Positions 1 to 11,765 of a stretch of DNA of 64,000 nt are shown piece after piece. Both the position numbers and the translations under genes were made by a program. The notes beneath the pieces were generated by a model that worked only from the letters and a program-made list of their open reading frames with translations, did not search any database and had not been told where the DNA came from. The first letter of the stretch is position 1. Each line of letters begins with the position of its first letter. Source of the DNA: Rhynchonema sp. JSB1_4 (lineage: Eukaryota > Nematoda > Chromadorea > Monhysterida > Xyalidae); the NCBI GenBank assembly GCA_030248065.1, contig JASAMV010008029.1, positions 1 through 64,000 on the forward strand, written 5' to 3'.

Positions 1-2045
1 CTTTGGGGAAAAAGATGACGAGCAATACGAAAAAGAAACGAAATGGCGCATGCGAAAGAAAGATGCAACTGTGACAAATGAACCATGGAAATATGCATGT
101 ACAAATCGGGTTCCCCTTCTAGCTGGGACCTGGGGCGTGTGAGCGCGTAGGGCTGCTCTAAACACAATCTATAGTGGAAAGACCTACCAGGGTCACCAGT
201 TTTCACCGGCGCTTAGGTCGTCACCACAGGATCCCCCTCTACGCGTCTACCTAGGCTTTGGAGAAAAAAGATGACGAGCAATACGAAAAAGAAACGAAAT
301 GGGCACAGGAAAGAAAGATGTCACAGTGACAAATGAACCAAGGAAATATGCATGTACAATCGTGGTTCCCTCCCACCCGGGACCTATAGAGTGTGAGCGC
401 GTAGGTCTGCCCTTAGCACAATCTATAGTGGCACTACCAGGGTCACCAGTTTTCACCGGCGCTTAGGTCGTCACCACAGGAACCCCCTCTACGCGTCTAG
501 CTAGGCTTTGGAGAAAAAAGATGACGAGCAATACGAAAAGGAAACGGAATGGGCACAGGAAAGAAAGATGCAACAGTGACAAATGAACCATGGAAATATG
601 CATGTACAAATGTGGTTCCCTCGCACCCGGGACCTATAGAGTGTGAGCGCGTAGGTCTGCCCTAAACACAATCTATAGTGGCACTACCAGGGTCACCAGT
701 TTTCACCGGCGCTTAGGTCGTCACCACAGGATCCCCCTCTACGCGTCTAGGCTTTGGAGAAAAAAGATGACGAGCAATACGAAAAAGAACCGACATGGGC
801 ACAGGAAAGAAAGATGTCACAGTGACAAATGAACCAAGGAAATATGCATGTACAATCGTGGTTCCCTCCCACCCGGGACCTGTGTGAGCTCGTAGGTCTG
901 CCCTTAGCACAATCTATAGTGGCACTACCAGGGTCACCAGTTTTCACTGGCGCTTAGGTCGTCACCACAGGAACCCCCTCTACGCGTCTAGGCTTTGGAG
1001 AAAAAAGATGACGAGCAATACGAAAAAGAACCGACATGGGCACAGGAAAAAAAGATGCAACAGTGACAAATGAACCATTGAAATATGCATGTGCAATTGT
1101 GGTTCCCTCCCACCCGGGACCTATAGAGTGTGAGCGCGTAGGTCTGCCCTAAACACAATCTATAGTGGCACTACCAGGGTCACCAGTTTTCACCGGCGCT
1201 TAGGTCGTCACCACAGGAACCCCCTCTACGCGTCTAGCTAGGCTTTGGAGAAAAAAGATGACGAGCAATACGAAAAGGAAACGGAATGGGCACAGGAAAG
1301 AAAGATGCAACAGTGACAAATGAACCATGGAAATATGCATGTACAAATGTGGTTCCCTCCCACCCGGGACCTATAGAGTGTGAGCGCGTAGGTCTGTCCT
1401 AAACACAATCTATAGTGGCACTACCAGGGTCACCAGTTTGCACCGGCGCTTAGGTCGTCACCACAGGATCCCCCTCTACGCGTCTACCTAGGCTTTGGAG
1501 AAAAAAGATGACGAGCAATACAAAAAGAAACGAAATGGGCACACAAAGAACGATGCAACTGTGACAAATGAACCATGGAAATATGCATGTACAATCGTGG
1601 TTCGCTCCCACCCAGGACCTGTGTGAGCGCGTAGGTCTGCCCTATACACAATCTATAGTGGCACTACCAGGGTCACCAGTTTGCACCGGCGCTTAGGTCG
1701 TCACCACAGGATCCCCCTCTACGCGTCTACCTAGGCTTTGGAGAAAAAAGATGACGAGCAATACGAAAAGAAGCTCAATGGGGACAGGAAGAAAGATGCA
1801 ACTGTGACAAATGAACCATGGAAATATGCATGTGCAATTTTCCGTCCCCCCCACCGGGGACCTATAGAAAGTAGGCGTAGGTCTGCCCTAAACACAATCT
1901 ATAGTGGCACTACCAGGGTCACCAGTTTTCACCGGCGCTTAGGTCGTCACCACAGGATCCCCCTCTACGCGTCTGGGCTTTGGAGAAAAAATTGACGAGC
2001 AATACAAAAAAGAAACGAAATGGGCACGTTTAAGAAAGGTGCAAC
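1..2045. repeat. Tandem satellite, unit about 245 bp, about 8 copies
   Basis: Each unit carries a GGAGAAAAAAGATGACGAGC block, followed by a stretch with GTGACAAATGAACCA, a CTATAGAGTGTGAGCGCG segment and a CTACGCGTCTA segment. Unit starts are visible near 1, 254, 506, 752, 993, 1244, 1491 and 1735, with a decaying partial unit from about 1977 to 2045. Spacing varies from 241 to 253 bp through small indels. The array is open at the left edge, so its true size is unknown. Short open frames inside it differ between units and are not genes. Confidence 0.95.
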
Positions 2046-3603
2046 CGAAAATGTGTATGTACTGTAGGCAATGCTTCAAAAAAAATAAAATGCTACAAAG
2101 CAGGAAAAAGAATCGAAATGAGAATCAGGCAGATAATGGTGTTAATGAGCTAGAAACATGATTCCCCCACCCAGGTCTTCGTCCTTGTCACAGTATTGTT
2201 TGTTGTCTGGCTGCAAAAACTGTAATTGAATCTGTAATGGTTGAAGCGTTGTACGCATATAGAAGAACTGTCAACAAGTCCGATTCAACGTGTGAAAAAG
2301 ATCGCTATATACAATAAAGTCTCATGTGATCACCAATTTTAATCACGGTGCGCGATTGCAAAAACAATAATACACGAAAAACCTATAATAATCACAGTTT
2401 AGTAATGAGCTACATAACGCACGGTGCCAATATTCAGCCACGTACCTGACAGACGCTTTGCAGCGGCCGATGGTGCACGTCGGGCAGGCAGCAGCTGCTT
2501 GATGGCGGAAGCACGCGGCGTTCTTCGGCACGTGACGTCCAGCTTTGCTTCGGCCCAATGTGGTTGGTATTGTGCCAAACCTGCAATTTTGACGTTACAG
2601 TTTGTTTTTTATATAATTTTTCAAGGGTGCTGGGATCTGCTTTGCTTGGACCCGTTGGATCTCTGAACGCCGAGGTTCATAAATGCCGCTGATCTTGGAC
2701 GCGCGCACTATGGTAATAACAGTATCACTATATTGTGACATGACGCGGTGAGAAAACCTGTGTTCTCTGCGCATAACTTGCCAGTTTAGGAAGCAGCTGT
2801 TTCAAACCAAATTTTCGATAAAAACCACTGGAAGCTAACTACGGCTAAAAGTCTAAGTGTTTCGAAGCCCGGCAATGCCTTCACAGCTACCGTAACCCGG
2901 AAGCGCACACGATGAAAATCTGCCGTTATATGCCGTAAGCGATAAATAAACATGTTTTCTTGCTGAGACACAGCTGCCGTCCCTTTGAATAGAACTCCTG
3001 CTTAAAACAACGGGACGCCAACTACTGTACGCCTATGCGAGGAAAAAGCCGAAACGTTTCAAGGTGTGGTAATCCTCCGCTGATAAAAAAAATGAAAAAA
3101 ACCAGCCAACCAGCAGAAACTAACATTTTTTTGATGTCGGCCGTTTGCAGCAGCCGCGATGACTGGGATCGGCTAGGCATTGGTCCAAAGGCAAACGTTG
3201 ATGATGTTGATGTTGAAGCGTTGAGAAGGAAAAATGAAGAATGAAATGAATAAATTATACTGTTGCAGTGTGCTTTACAAACTTGAATTGTCGACATTGG
3301 GCCGGCCGGTTGAAATGGTTTTGGTTACTGTACTTTTTCTCTTATGAAAGTATCAGAAACCCAGAGTGTGGAGTATTGGATTTTGTACAGTTCATGAGTT
3401 TCATCAGCGGTTTGCCGCGCGTGCTTGTTCCTTTTTAGCTGAAACCGTGTACTCCGGGCAATTGGTATTTTCAGGTGAAGATTGATAAGCAGGAAGAAAA
3501 TGAGACCAGGCAAGTTGGTTTATGCGTGAAGACTTGGAACTGTGTGAAGGTGGAATTTTGGTCAGCCTCGGAAATCTGCATCAAGTAGAAAAATCAAACA
3601 TCA

Positions 3604-3677
3604 ATTTTGTTGGTTTGAATTTGATGAAACGCGATACCGTGGTATCGCGTTTCACCAAATCCAAGCCAACAAAATGA
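3604..3677. repeat. Foldback element with about 35-bp arms
   Basis: Imperfect palindrome centred at about 3639/3640. The left arm contains TGATGAAACGCGATACC and the right arm GGTATCGCGTTTCACCA, extending outward into ATTTTGTTGG and CCAACAAAAT. It has the form of a small palindromic MITE. Confidence 0.75.
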
Positions 3678-5171
3678 ACATTCACGGCCACAACCAAAGA
3701 GTCACCGTCGCACAATACAAACATCAAACATCAAGCAGTTGCGAAAGGGAGTGTATGACTTTTGCTTCGAGCAATACGCAAACAAAAAGTGACGTCACAA
3801 CAGCTAAGGGCATTTCTTTCAATATTTGATATTTTACGGTTTTGTGGCCTTCAGTTTCATTGGAAAGTCGTTTCTTTCGTAGTCGACGTCCTTCCGTCGT
3901 CGCCGGTAATCCTGAAATACATAGTCGTGATCTCGAAACATAAAATGACCTCATGCAGCGGCGTCTGCGACGAAGTTAACGAATCTCTCTCTCGTTGTTA
4001 TCAAGTCCATCCTGTGTCGTCGAGACCCGACTTGGCTAGTTTACCCAGCTAACGCACGTCCGCGCATGTTTTTGCACACGTTTTATACCTCACGCAAACT
4101 TCGTCAGACACCCAAGGTATTAATTACCCATAGCTGGCCGAAAACAGGTTGAATGTAGAACCCAAAAAAAATATTTTCAATATAGAATTTGCCATTCGGC
4201 ATATTCAAAAGCGCGAAAACGAAGAAACAACAGCATCAGCTAATGTCAATGATTGGGCAGCGAAACGACGGAGCATGATGGCAAAATGCTCACTTCGGGA
4301 CGGGTGGGAAAAATGAAATCTCAAAAGGGTTTTCGATACAAAATGATGAGGCAGGCTGTTGACAACCTGTAAGTTCAGTGACGGTTTTCAGCTCAGCGCC
4401 GTAGCTGAACTGACTAGGGGACGCACTGTTGTCCTGCAGACTTTGGCCCTCGATTAGATTAGCTCACTGGAGCAATCACAGACCAACATCGTGATCATGA
4501 ATATCATGTCGATTGTGCGCTTCATGGTTGGGAAATCCTGTGCAACTTGATGTTTCATTATGCTTGGAGACCAATTTTCCATAAGTCATTTCAGATTGTC
4601 GTTGGCTTAATTCAGCAGAGTATTTCGAACCCTCGCGCGTTGATCGCATTGTCAGAGCAGGTAACTTCGGCGCCAACATAAAACGTCAAAGTCGATAACA
4701 GTTAAGGTCGTGCAACCAGAGTCTCGAAGTATTTTTGACACAAAACGTCACTTGGCCGATGCAACGACTAAGTTTGATACAGAACAATGTTTTCCATCAA
4801 CATTATACTTTGTTTTGTACTTGATTTGGTGACCATTTTGCACACGAACAATCGCTTGAACGTTGTTGAACATGATAGGCTCCTCTCGACGATATTAATG
4901 ATTGTATGAGATCTGTAAATAATCGCTCGTTTTTTACACGGGTTGTTGTGATGCGAGATGCGACCACGTGAGAACCTGAGATAAATGAAACCGCACATTC
5001 ACGCACTCGAATTCGTTTGAGAATCGATGTTTTTTGCTTAAATTCAGAAATGGAAATTGGGTTATCGAAGAGAGTTGCTTCGAGGCAGTATTCGGTTGGC
5101 TGGCGGGTATCACCATCAGAACAACGACGCTGCACGACGCATGATGGCTAATGACGCCAATTGATCGTCAC

Positions 5172-5396
5172 CAGGTACAGTACCAGCCGCAAATTTAGGC
5201 TGTTTGAGGCCTGCGCCTGCTGGCTCCAGATGCACATATACACACGAGGTCAGTGGCGCATCCGCCTGCAGGCGCCTGTAGGCTCGGTGGATGCACCTGA
5301 CTTTGCATCTTTTGTACGGAGCCTGCGCAAGCCTGTGAGCCTGCAGACACATGCCTCAAACAGCCTAAAATTGCAGCTGGTACCGTACACCTTGTG
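5172..5396. repeat. Foldback element of about 225 bp
   Basis: The outer arms are inverted copies: AGGTACAGTACCAGC at the left end pairs with GCTGGTACCGTACACCT at the right end, and TTTAGGCTGTTTGAGGC pairs with GCCTCAAACAGCCTAAA. The interior is rich in GCCTG/CAGGC. No coding capacity is seen. Confidence 0.8.
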
Positions 5397-5499
5397 ACCT
5401 TTCTGTTGCTCGCAGGGTCAATTGTCTTGTTTTGTTGTTCGTTGCACCGGTTTTCGTACGGTAATTGAATGGCGAAACATCAGCTCACATTTGTAAGAT

Positions 5500-6187
5500 T
5501 TTCCTCATTTATTTGTGTTTTTGTCCTGATAAATTGCAAAATGTAAAGTAACGCAATTGCCACGCGGGAATAACACTAGTTCAGAACTGAATGTTAGCAG
5601 CGAAACTTGCGTCAGACCAATAGAAATGTGAATGTCTGTACAGCTGGTCAAAATTGTGAACCAAATAAACGATCGTGATTTAGGTATCAAATAAATGAGA
5701 AATTCAATACCGCCCTCAACACGAATCCATCCATGGGACCTTTATGGTACGTTGAACAAAAAATGCAGAACGGTGTCCAGGAAAAAATAGATGACTAGTC
5801 AACGACTTTGTAGACGTAGGCCCTAAATACGTAGGCCCCCGTAGACCTTAAATTGGTTTTATTGGAAATAAAGAAAAATAAAAATGTTGTTTTGATGAAG
5901 ATAACAGATAACTGAAATGTTTAAATGAGTATTTCTCAGCAACAGGTAGATCGGATGTCAATGTACAGTTAGTCCCCAAATGTCCTTGATACGAAAATAT
6001 TAGTTCAAAAGACCAACCGATAGTGAGAAAGCTGGTGACGAAATAGTAGTTTGCGTCGAAATAGTTCCAGGTCGGTTCGAAGAACTGCGCCAGCCCGGAG
6101 CTGACAGCCAGACTGATCACCGACAGCATAATACCCAACGAGATTGGGAAGGTTGCCTGAAATTGAAAGCAAGTTTATTGTGTCGTG
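5500..6187 (-). pseudogene. K2P channel pseudogene, 3' UTR plus exon 7 copy
   Basis: This is a close copy of parts of K2P gene A. Positions 5500-5830 match the 3' end and downstream flank of gene A (about 13810-14120). Positions 5840-6187 match 15148-15505, including an intact copy of exon 7 (6018-6156, minus) that encodes the third membrane segment and the start of the second pore loop. About 1 kb of gene A (14121-15147, exons 8 and 9 and most of exon 10) is missing between the two blocks. At about 6188 the similarity continues in the opposite orientation (next feature). No upstream exons 1-4 are present, so no full channel can be made from this locus. Confidence 0.88.
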
Positions 6188-6655
6188 ACCCAGAACATGT
6201 TACTGCTAAGCAGAATGAACACCTTCAGGTTTCGGTGGTCGCCTGTACCCGCAGAGCACCACCGGTCGTGTGGTCACCATGATCTATTCATTCATCGGTG
6301 TGCCCTTCTTCATGTCGATGACTGGCGATTTGGGATTGGTCGTGTTCGAGGGTTGTCTTTTCAGAAGCGATTGTTGTTCTATGTCTGAAACATGCATCCA
6401 AGACTGTGAAACATCACGCAGGCATCTACGTGCTGTGGTGGCAGGTGATGTCGTATCTGCGTGCGCGCGACGAGCCGGACTTTGACGAAGATCAAATTCG
6501 AGGCTTTCGAACTGTCGAGTACACTCAGTTGTACAATAAAATTCAGGCAGGCTTTGGAATAACTTTGAAGTTGCAAATTACCGCGTTTGTTTTTGGACAA
6601 ACGTCAACGTTGGTGATTGCATCCAATCTTTCTAGCCAGCAAGTGGCTGTTTTGT
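6188..6655 (+). pseudogene. K2P channel pseudogene, inverted exons 5 and 6
   Basis: Inverted copy of gene A 15505-15963. It holds an exon 5 equivalent at 6229-6351 (second membrane segment, GRVVTMIYSFIGVPFFMS) and an exon 6 equivalent at 6422-6546, both still open and flanked by the same splice signals as gene A, including GAAACATCACGCAG before exon 6. It lies head to head with the exon 7 copy on the minus strand, so an inversion broke the gene. The sequence is very close to gene A, which points to a recent event. An assembly artefact is the main alternative. Confidence 0.88.
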
Positions 6656-8217
6656 GTCAAGTTTATTCTACATGTTCAGGGGCATGGCTATCTTGTGTTT
6701 TTTTCTTTAAATTATACAAATTTGTAAATTGCAATTTCGGGCTGCAGTTTAAAATATGCTTGACAAAACACTGAACTTCTACCTGCAATTATACACATAC
6801 AGTCCGCTTTTGACCGTGCACATACACGACGTGCGCTTTTCGCTGATTGGTTGAATTATAGGTTACTTTGGTTGTTCAAACAATTTATGTCATCTGGTGA
6901 CTTTTCATCAGCCAGTATTTTTAAGAATAAAGCGCTTTATATTAATTTGCTTGAACAAATACATATGCATAACCTAAATAAAACCCCCAAAAGACCGTGC
7001 CCTTGATACATCAGGCAACAGCACAGCCAACACGAACACACACGCACAGCTGCATATACGAAACCAATGTTGGATTATTGACAACCCTGCGGTTCTAACA
7101 CAGACAACAGGAATTGTCATCCACTTTTAAAACATCAAAGGAACGCTTGTGGCGGCCAGCCACATATATTGAGTTGGTAACTTTTCAAGCCAAAAACAAG
7201 GGCGGGAAATTTGGGGAAATATCTGTTTTCCGCGGGAAATTTCTCTTTTCAGCGGGAAATTTACGGGAAATTTTAATTTTGCGCGGGAAGTATGCGGGAA
7301 ATATCATCATTTCCCACGGGAAATTTCCCGTTTTCCCGCATTTCCCGCGGGAAATAGGCCTTTTCCCGCAATTTCCCGTCCTTCAAAATTCTGAAAACCA
7401 TTTCCCGCGACATTTCCCGTCGTTCAAAATTCCAAACTTCCATTTCCCGAAAAAATTCCCGGACCCTTGGGAAAACGGGAAATTTCCCAAACTTTTCACG
7501 TCCTTCCAAAAAATTTCCCGCGTGAGTCCTAGCCGGATCTACGAGTAGCATTCCTGTCAACAGTACAACAGCCTTGCATTCGGGATATTCAAAGGTCAGG
7601 CCCTTTTTCACTTGCATGCACCGTGAGGGAAGCGCAGTTTTTTTTTTCAGAATACATGGCAGGTATACATACAGTATGTACATAATGCGGGAACATTTGC
7701 TAATCCATCATTGCTTTGTTTCGATGGTCAGTGACTGAATGAACAGCCAAGTTCGGACTCTCGAATACAAGATTGATAGGTCATGTTCGAACAATGATGC
7801 TGTGTGTAATTGCAAATTGTGCGCCATTTTAGATGGGTACGCTTGAATGTACAGGTAACCATACTTGTGTACCCATGAATTGATATGGAACTTTTATCGC
7901 AGATGAGAGTTGCTAGGAACAAGAGCTGCCCTTAGTTGCATAATGCAGTTGCGAAAAAGCCTGACATCAGTTTGATGCTACCGTATATTCTGTCGTTCTG
8001 AACTAATGGTGTGTTGGCACAATACCAGTGAAAAGCAGCTTGTTTGTACACTCTGCCAAATACAAAGATCATCGCATAATATGCACCAACACAAATGGTC
8101 GATCGGTTGGACCCTGTTGTGCATTTTGCATCAAGGGTTGACATTGAACCAACAAGGTTGGTGAACAGGAGGTGAATGTGATGCAGATTATGCTGGATGT
8201 CTCATTTCACTTCGCAG
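6656..8217. other. Non-coding stretch with a GGGAAATTTCCC-rich patch
   Basis: No supportable exon is seen. Positions about 7196-7530 are packed with GGGAAATTTCCCG-type words in both orientations, giving a highly self-complementary block. Any 5' exon of the lectin gene (signal peptide) should lie in or upstream of this stretch, but I could not find it. Confidence 0.55.
7196..7530. repeat. Degenerate GGGAAATTTCCC repeat block
   Basis: Many copies of the self-complementary words GGGAAATTT and AAATTTCCCG are spaced 10-40 bp apart. It can fold extensively in either strand. The open frames across it on both strands are by-products of the repeat. Confidence 0.8.
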
Positions 8218-11200
8218 ATTGTCTGTCTTTGACCGAACCGAACGCCACAGCTGTGATCGGCAACAAATGTTTCACGCAAAGCATGACCATGGCCTTGTTG
8301 GCACCGGCAAAAACCCAATGTTCGACTGGGTTGAACGGCGGAGAACTGGCCATCCTCGACAGTCAAGGCATACATAATGCAGTGGCAAACGCCTTTGGCA
8401 ATGTGAGTAGACTCTGCACGAGCTAATTTTGACTGGAGCTCATGAATGAAGCACCCGAAAATGGACTTAAACGTTCCAGAGTCTTAATGAAATATCCGTA
8501 AACCTATACCTTAACGGTCCGCGACGAATTATGTGGCCACTTTGCAACGCCGGCGCGCGCCCCGGGTTTTCCCAAAGACAATTTTGGGGGGTATGAAGGG
8601 AGAACAGGAAAGAGCCGCGCGCGCTTCCAAAACACACAGAACAAAAAAAAACACACTTCCATCATTAATTTTATCACACAAGAGAGCACCAAAATACGTA
8701 CATATAGAAAGAAAGAACAATCACCAAACCAAAAACCAACGCGAAAACAATCGTTTGCTCCTTAATTGCACCTTGTACCACCTCTCTCCCCAGGACAGAG
8801 CTGTCGAGGACCTTTTTCCAGGAACGTTTCCGACAGAAGTAAAATATAGGTGCGAAGTTTTGCCACCGTGCTCATTGATTCTAGGTGTCATACAAGTGGT
8901 GAGGTGTGGGCGTTCGGAGCTTATTCCGAGCAAAGCTCTCGTTTCTGACTCTGACCAAGTCATCTAGCAAGAGGAAGCAACCCTGTTGCAGCTGATGGAT
9001 GCCACTGGCGGGTATTGGATCGGAGTCGAGTACTGGAGCGGTGATTGGCGGTACGCTAATGGCACCGTCGCAACGCATCTGCCTTGGCACACAGGCACAC
9101 CGCAAAACTCGCCCTACACGACATGGTTGGCCGTCTACGTCTACGGATTTGAGTTTTACAACTGGGTGGACCCAGTGACCAGCGGTGGACGTGGAGTGCT
9201 GTGTCAAGGTGAACTTAATAGCTGTAGCAAGCGCTTCAATTAATGACAATCCAAAGAGAATGGTCTGTGGGATATGGCACAGCAGAAAGCCAGCGAGAAT
9301 CGTTGCTGAAGAACGTTGGTTTTCTGTCAGAGAAATATGCCATGAACGTCATGAACTATGTACAATCATCATGGAAATGCGTAGATCAGCGGAGGAAAAC
9401 ACGAGCATTAAAGCATGAGCACTATGGTATTTTTTCAAAATAGAGTGCCGGAGTTCAACTCCACACGGTAAAGTGAGGCGAATGGAGCGACTTTCTTGCC
9501 ACAAGTTTTGGCCCATTCAAAACCACTATTACTCCACAGAATCAAAAATAGAATTTTTTGAAGATTCAATGTATAAAGTTCCAATCTGAGGGGCTAAGCG
9601 CTCCATCGCCTGAGCCACTAAGAGATTTGGGCTCCCTTCGAGTGAGTTTCATTGTGTGGACTTCACAAAACAACGTCAAGCTCACCGTGAAGCTCAACGT
9701 CAAAGTTGAGTTCTGACTTTGGACTCAAGTTCAAAGTCAGAAGTTCCAGCGTCACGCCGGCTGATGCAACAGACTCGGTTTTCTGAACAGAGGGTCAAAT
9801 ATGACAGATTGGATGCGTCTGTGTGATGTGAAAAGATCATTTCAGCGCAACTGACGTGCAACGAGCTCACGGGCAACGCGACATTCGCATACAGGGCGGT
9901 AGCGCGTTTGTTTTGTGCACCACTCATCGGGTACAAGTCGTCATCTTTCATCCAGCAACATGCATATTTTAGAGCTTGGATGAAAACAGATGCATTCTAT
10001 TGCAAAAAAAACGGGTCAGGCGACCTATAACGTCAGAACTGGCTTGACGCCGTAATGCACAAATAACAATGTTCCAAGAAACAACTACATATGTATGTAT
10101 GATCATCACAACAGGCCTCACTAGCTTAGTTAAGGTGCTGTAAATTTTTCAGTTTTCCTGATGAAGAGTACCGTAATGTCTGTTCCCCCTTTTTTCAGTG
10201 GGTGAAGGTTTTGCCATCCTTTTGATACATACATTACGGCACCTTCATTTGTCGGGGGTAGAATTAGCTTCACTTGGTATGTACTGTCCCGGTTGGGATG
10301 AGACAAGTGCACTCGCACAAATCAACAACCTGAAAAAATTTAACTTTGCACATTGTCCAGTTTTCCTCGAGGTTAGGACTGGGAAATGGATTCCGAAACT
10401 TTTCTGGCCTCATTTATTACGGCAGGGTTTTTATTGAAACTTGCCAGTTATTATCAAAATCTACTCTGGTAAAAAGATGGCTGCATTGAGGGCTCTGCAT
10501 TGAAAACGCGCTGCTGCTTTGGTTCCTTGAAACAATCACTTTTTCATGCCCACTGCATGAACGGGGGGGGGGACGTGGCGTCGGGAACGGGTTTGCGCAT
10601 GATAGCGACAAGTGGCCATATGCACAACTCTATGCACATGAACGACTGTGTCCACCGTCCACATTCGAGTTCCGCGCACAAATGCAAACGCGATACCACC
10701 CTGTCTAACTCAGTGCACCGCCCCCAGCGCCCTATCAGTCCGGCACAACAGCAACGGTTGCGTGCGCGACCGATCAGATTTTGGATGGCAACAACATCGG
10801 CTACTACACCGATCAATCCATGACTTGTCAGAGCGACGGCATGTGGACCATAGCCGAGCACTTTGACTGCGTCGACCGTTAGTGCACGCTGAAAATTATA
10901 TCTGTGTTCGAGATGCTGCTTCTCCCACAAACACCTGACATCACATGAAACCACCATTGCACAGAGTCTATGTCACCCAGAGCCCGGGTCCACAGAAGTC
11001 GAATTACATACGTGAACTCATCAGCGAGACGTAATGCACTACGGAATGATGCGCTACCGGATTCAGTTGTGCATCGCAGTCGGTAGTGCATCATTTCGAT
11101 GATATTCTGCGGACCCTGGCCTCATGTCAGCTGCAGCTAGAAATTATGAAACCACAGAAAGTCGTATTCTATTGTTGTGATTTCCATTTCAGTTTGTGAA

Positions 11201-11443
11201 TTGCCACCAACGACCAATCCGCGCACCTCACGTAAGTCAGCAAAAGTGGTGCAATGCTTCAATGTCAATGAGATGTTGGGATTGAGCCGTTGACTTTGCA
11301 GCGCACCGAACCTCGTTCGGAAGTATCAAACACACTGAGGGAACCAATGCGATTATGTTGACCGTGGGTGCCAACAGTCAAGTGCAATGTCTGAATGCGT
11401 GTCATGCTGATGCCAGTTGTCTCGCCGCTACATTCACAAGTGG
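8218..11443 (+). CDS. C-type lectin / sushi / PAN-like protein, partial, possibly broken
   Basis: Five exons join in phase: 8218-8402, 8968-9208, 10714-10877, 11193-11231 and 11302-about 11443. At least one exon between 9208 and 10714 is missing, because the flanking phases do not match. Exons 1-2 form a C-type lectin domain: NKCFTQS, a Cys before GGELAILDS, then GYWIGVEYW and DWRYANGTVATHLPW, ending with a Cys. Exon 3 is a sushi (CCP) module: PPPAPYQSG, Cys pairs, DGMWTIAEHFDC. Exon 4 begins another Cys-Pro-Pro module. Exon 5 resembles a PAN/apple fold (QVQCLNACHADASCLAATF), but a GGGTGA stop occurs at 11442-11447. The same fold seems to continue one base out of frame (SFTNTCQSALC). The start and signal peptide were not found. 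The likely role is a secreted or surface carbohydrate-binding protein; whether the gene still works is unclear. Confidence 0.7.
8513..8565 (+). mobile_element. Solo terminal repeat related to the 11766-12615 element
   Basis: CGGTCCGCGACGAATTATGT and the following bases through GCAACGCCGGCGCGCGC match the left terminal inverted repeat of the element at 11766-12615. No partner end in inverted orientation is visible nearby, so this looks like a truncated copy. It lies in the first lectin intron. Confidence 0.7.
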
Positions 11444-11488
11444 GTGACACCCAATCGTTCACAAACACTTGCCAAAGTGCATTATGTA

Positions 11489-11500
11489 GGTCACGTGACC
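11489..11500. promoter_or_regulatory. GGTCACGTGACC palindrome
   Basis: Perfect 12-bp palindrome containing a CACGTG E-box. It lies just downstream of the last lectin exon seen. Further exact copies are at 17728, 39678, 55428 and 62987, and 11-of-12 matches at 33874 and 43571. Function is not shown. Confidence 0.5.
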
Positions 11501-11765
11501 ACAGACTTGGCTGCTCACTGCGGATGTCGGGGATGGCGGGTAAATCAAATGCTTTTGGACCTTCTGTGTCTGGGGATTGAGATTTATAAATGATGCCGAA
11601 TTCAGTTAAAGTTTTGGTTTTTCTTTGACAAATTTTGGGAGGCGGACAACAAAACATACTGTAGATGAAAATTTCAAGTTTGCCCGGCTGTCTGCTGCGA
11701 CCAAGTATTTTTTCGCCTTTATTATCCCCAAATTGCACCCACCCATGTCAGCATCAGTACAAGTA

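Larger units (their letters stand above)
2046..5480. other. Non-coding stretch with two foldback repeats
   Basis: I find no exon chain or protein-family similarity here. The open frames are short, lack splice-consistent neighbours and look like chance. Two inverted repeats inside are listed separately. Confidence 0.6.

Noticed and set aside
7114..7683. Long open frames on both strands in the GGGAAATTTCCC block
   Set aside because: Produced by the self-complementary repeat, which lacks stop codons by composition.
9456..9640. Minus-strand segment with GTGGCTCAGGCGATGGAGCG, like a tRNA A box, and a GTTGAACTC B-box-like word about 150 bp further on
   Set aside because: The spacing is far too long for a tRNA and stems do not pair. 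It may be a decayed SINE, but one copy in the window is not enough to call.
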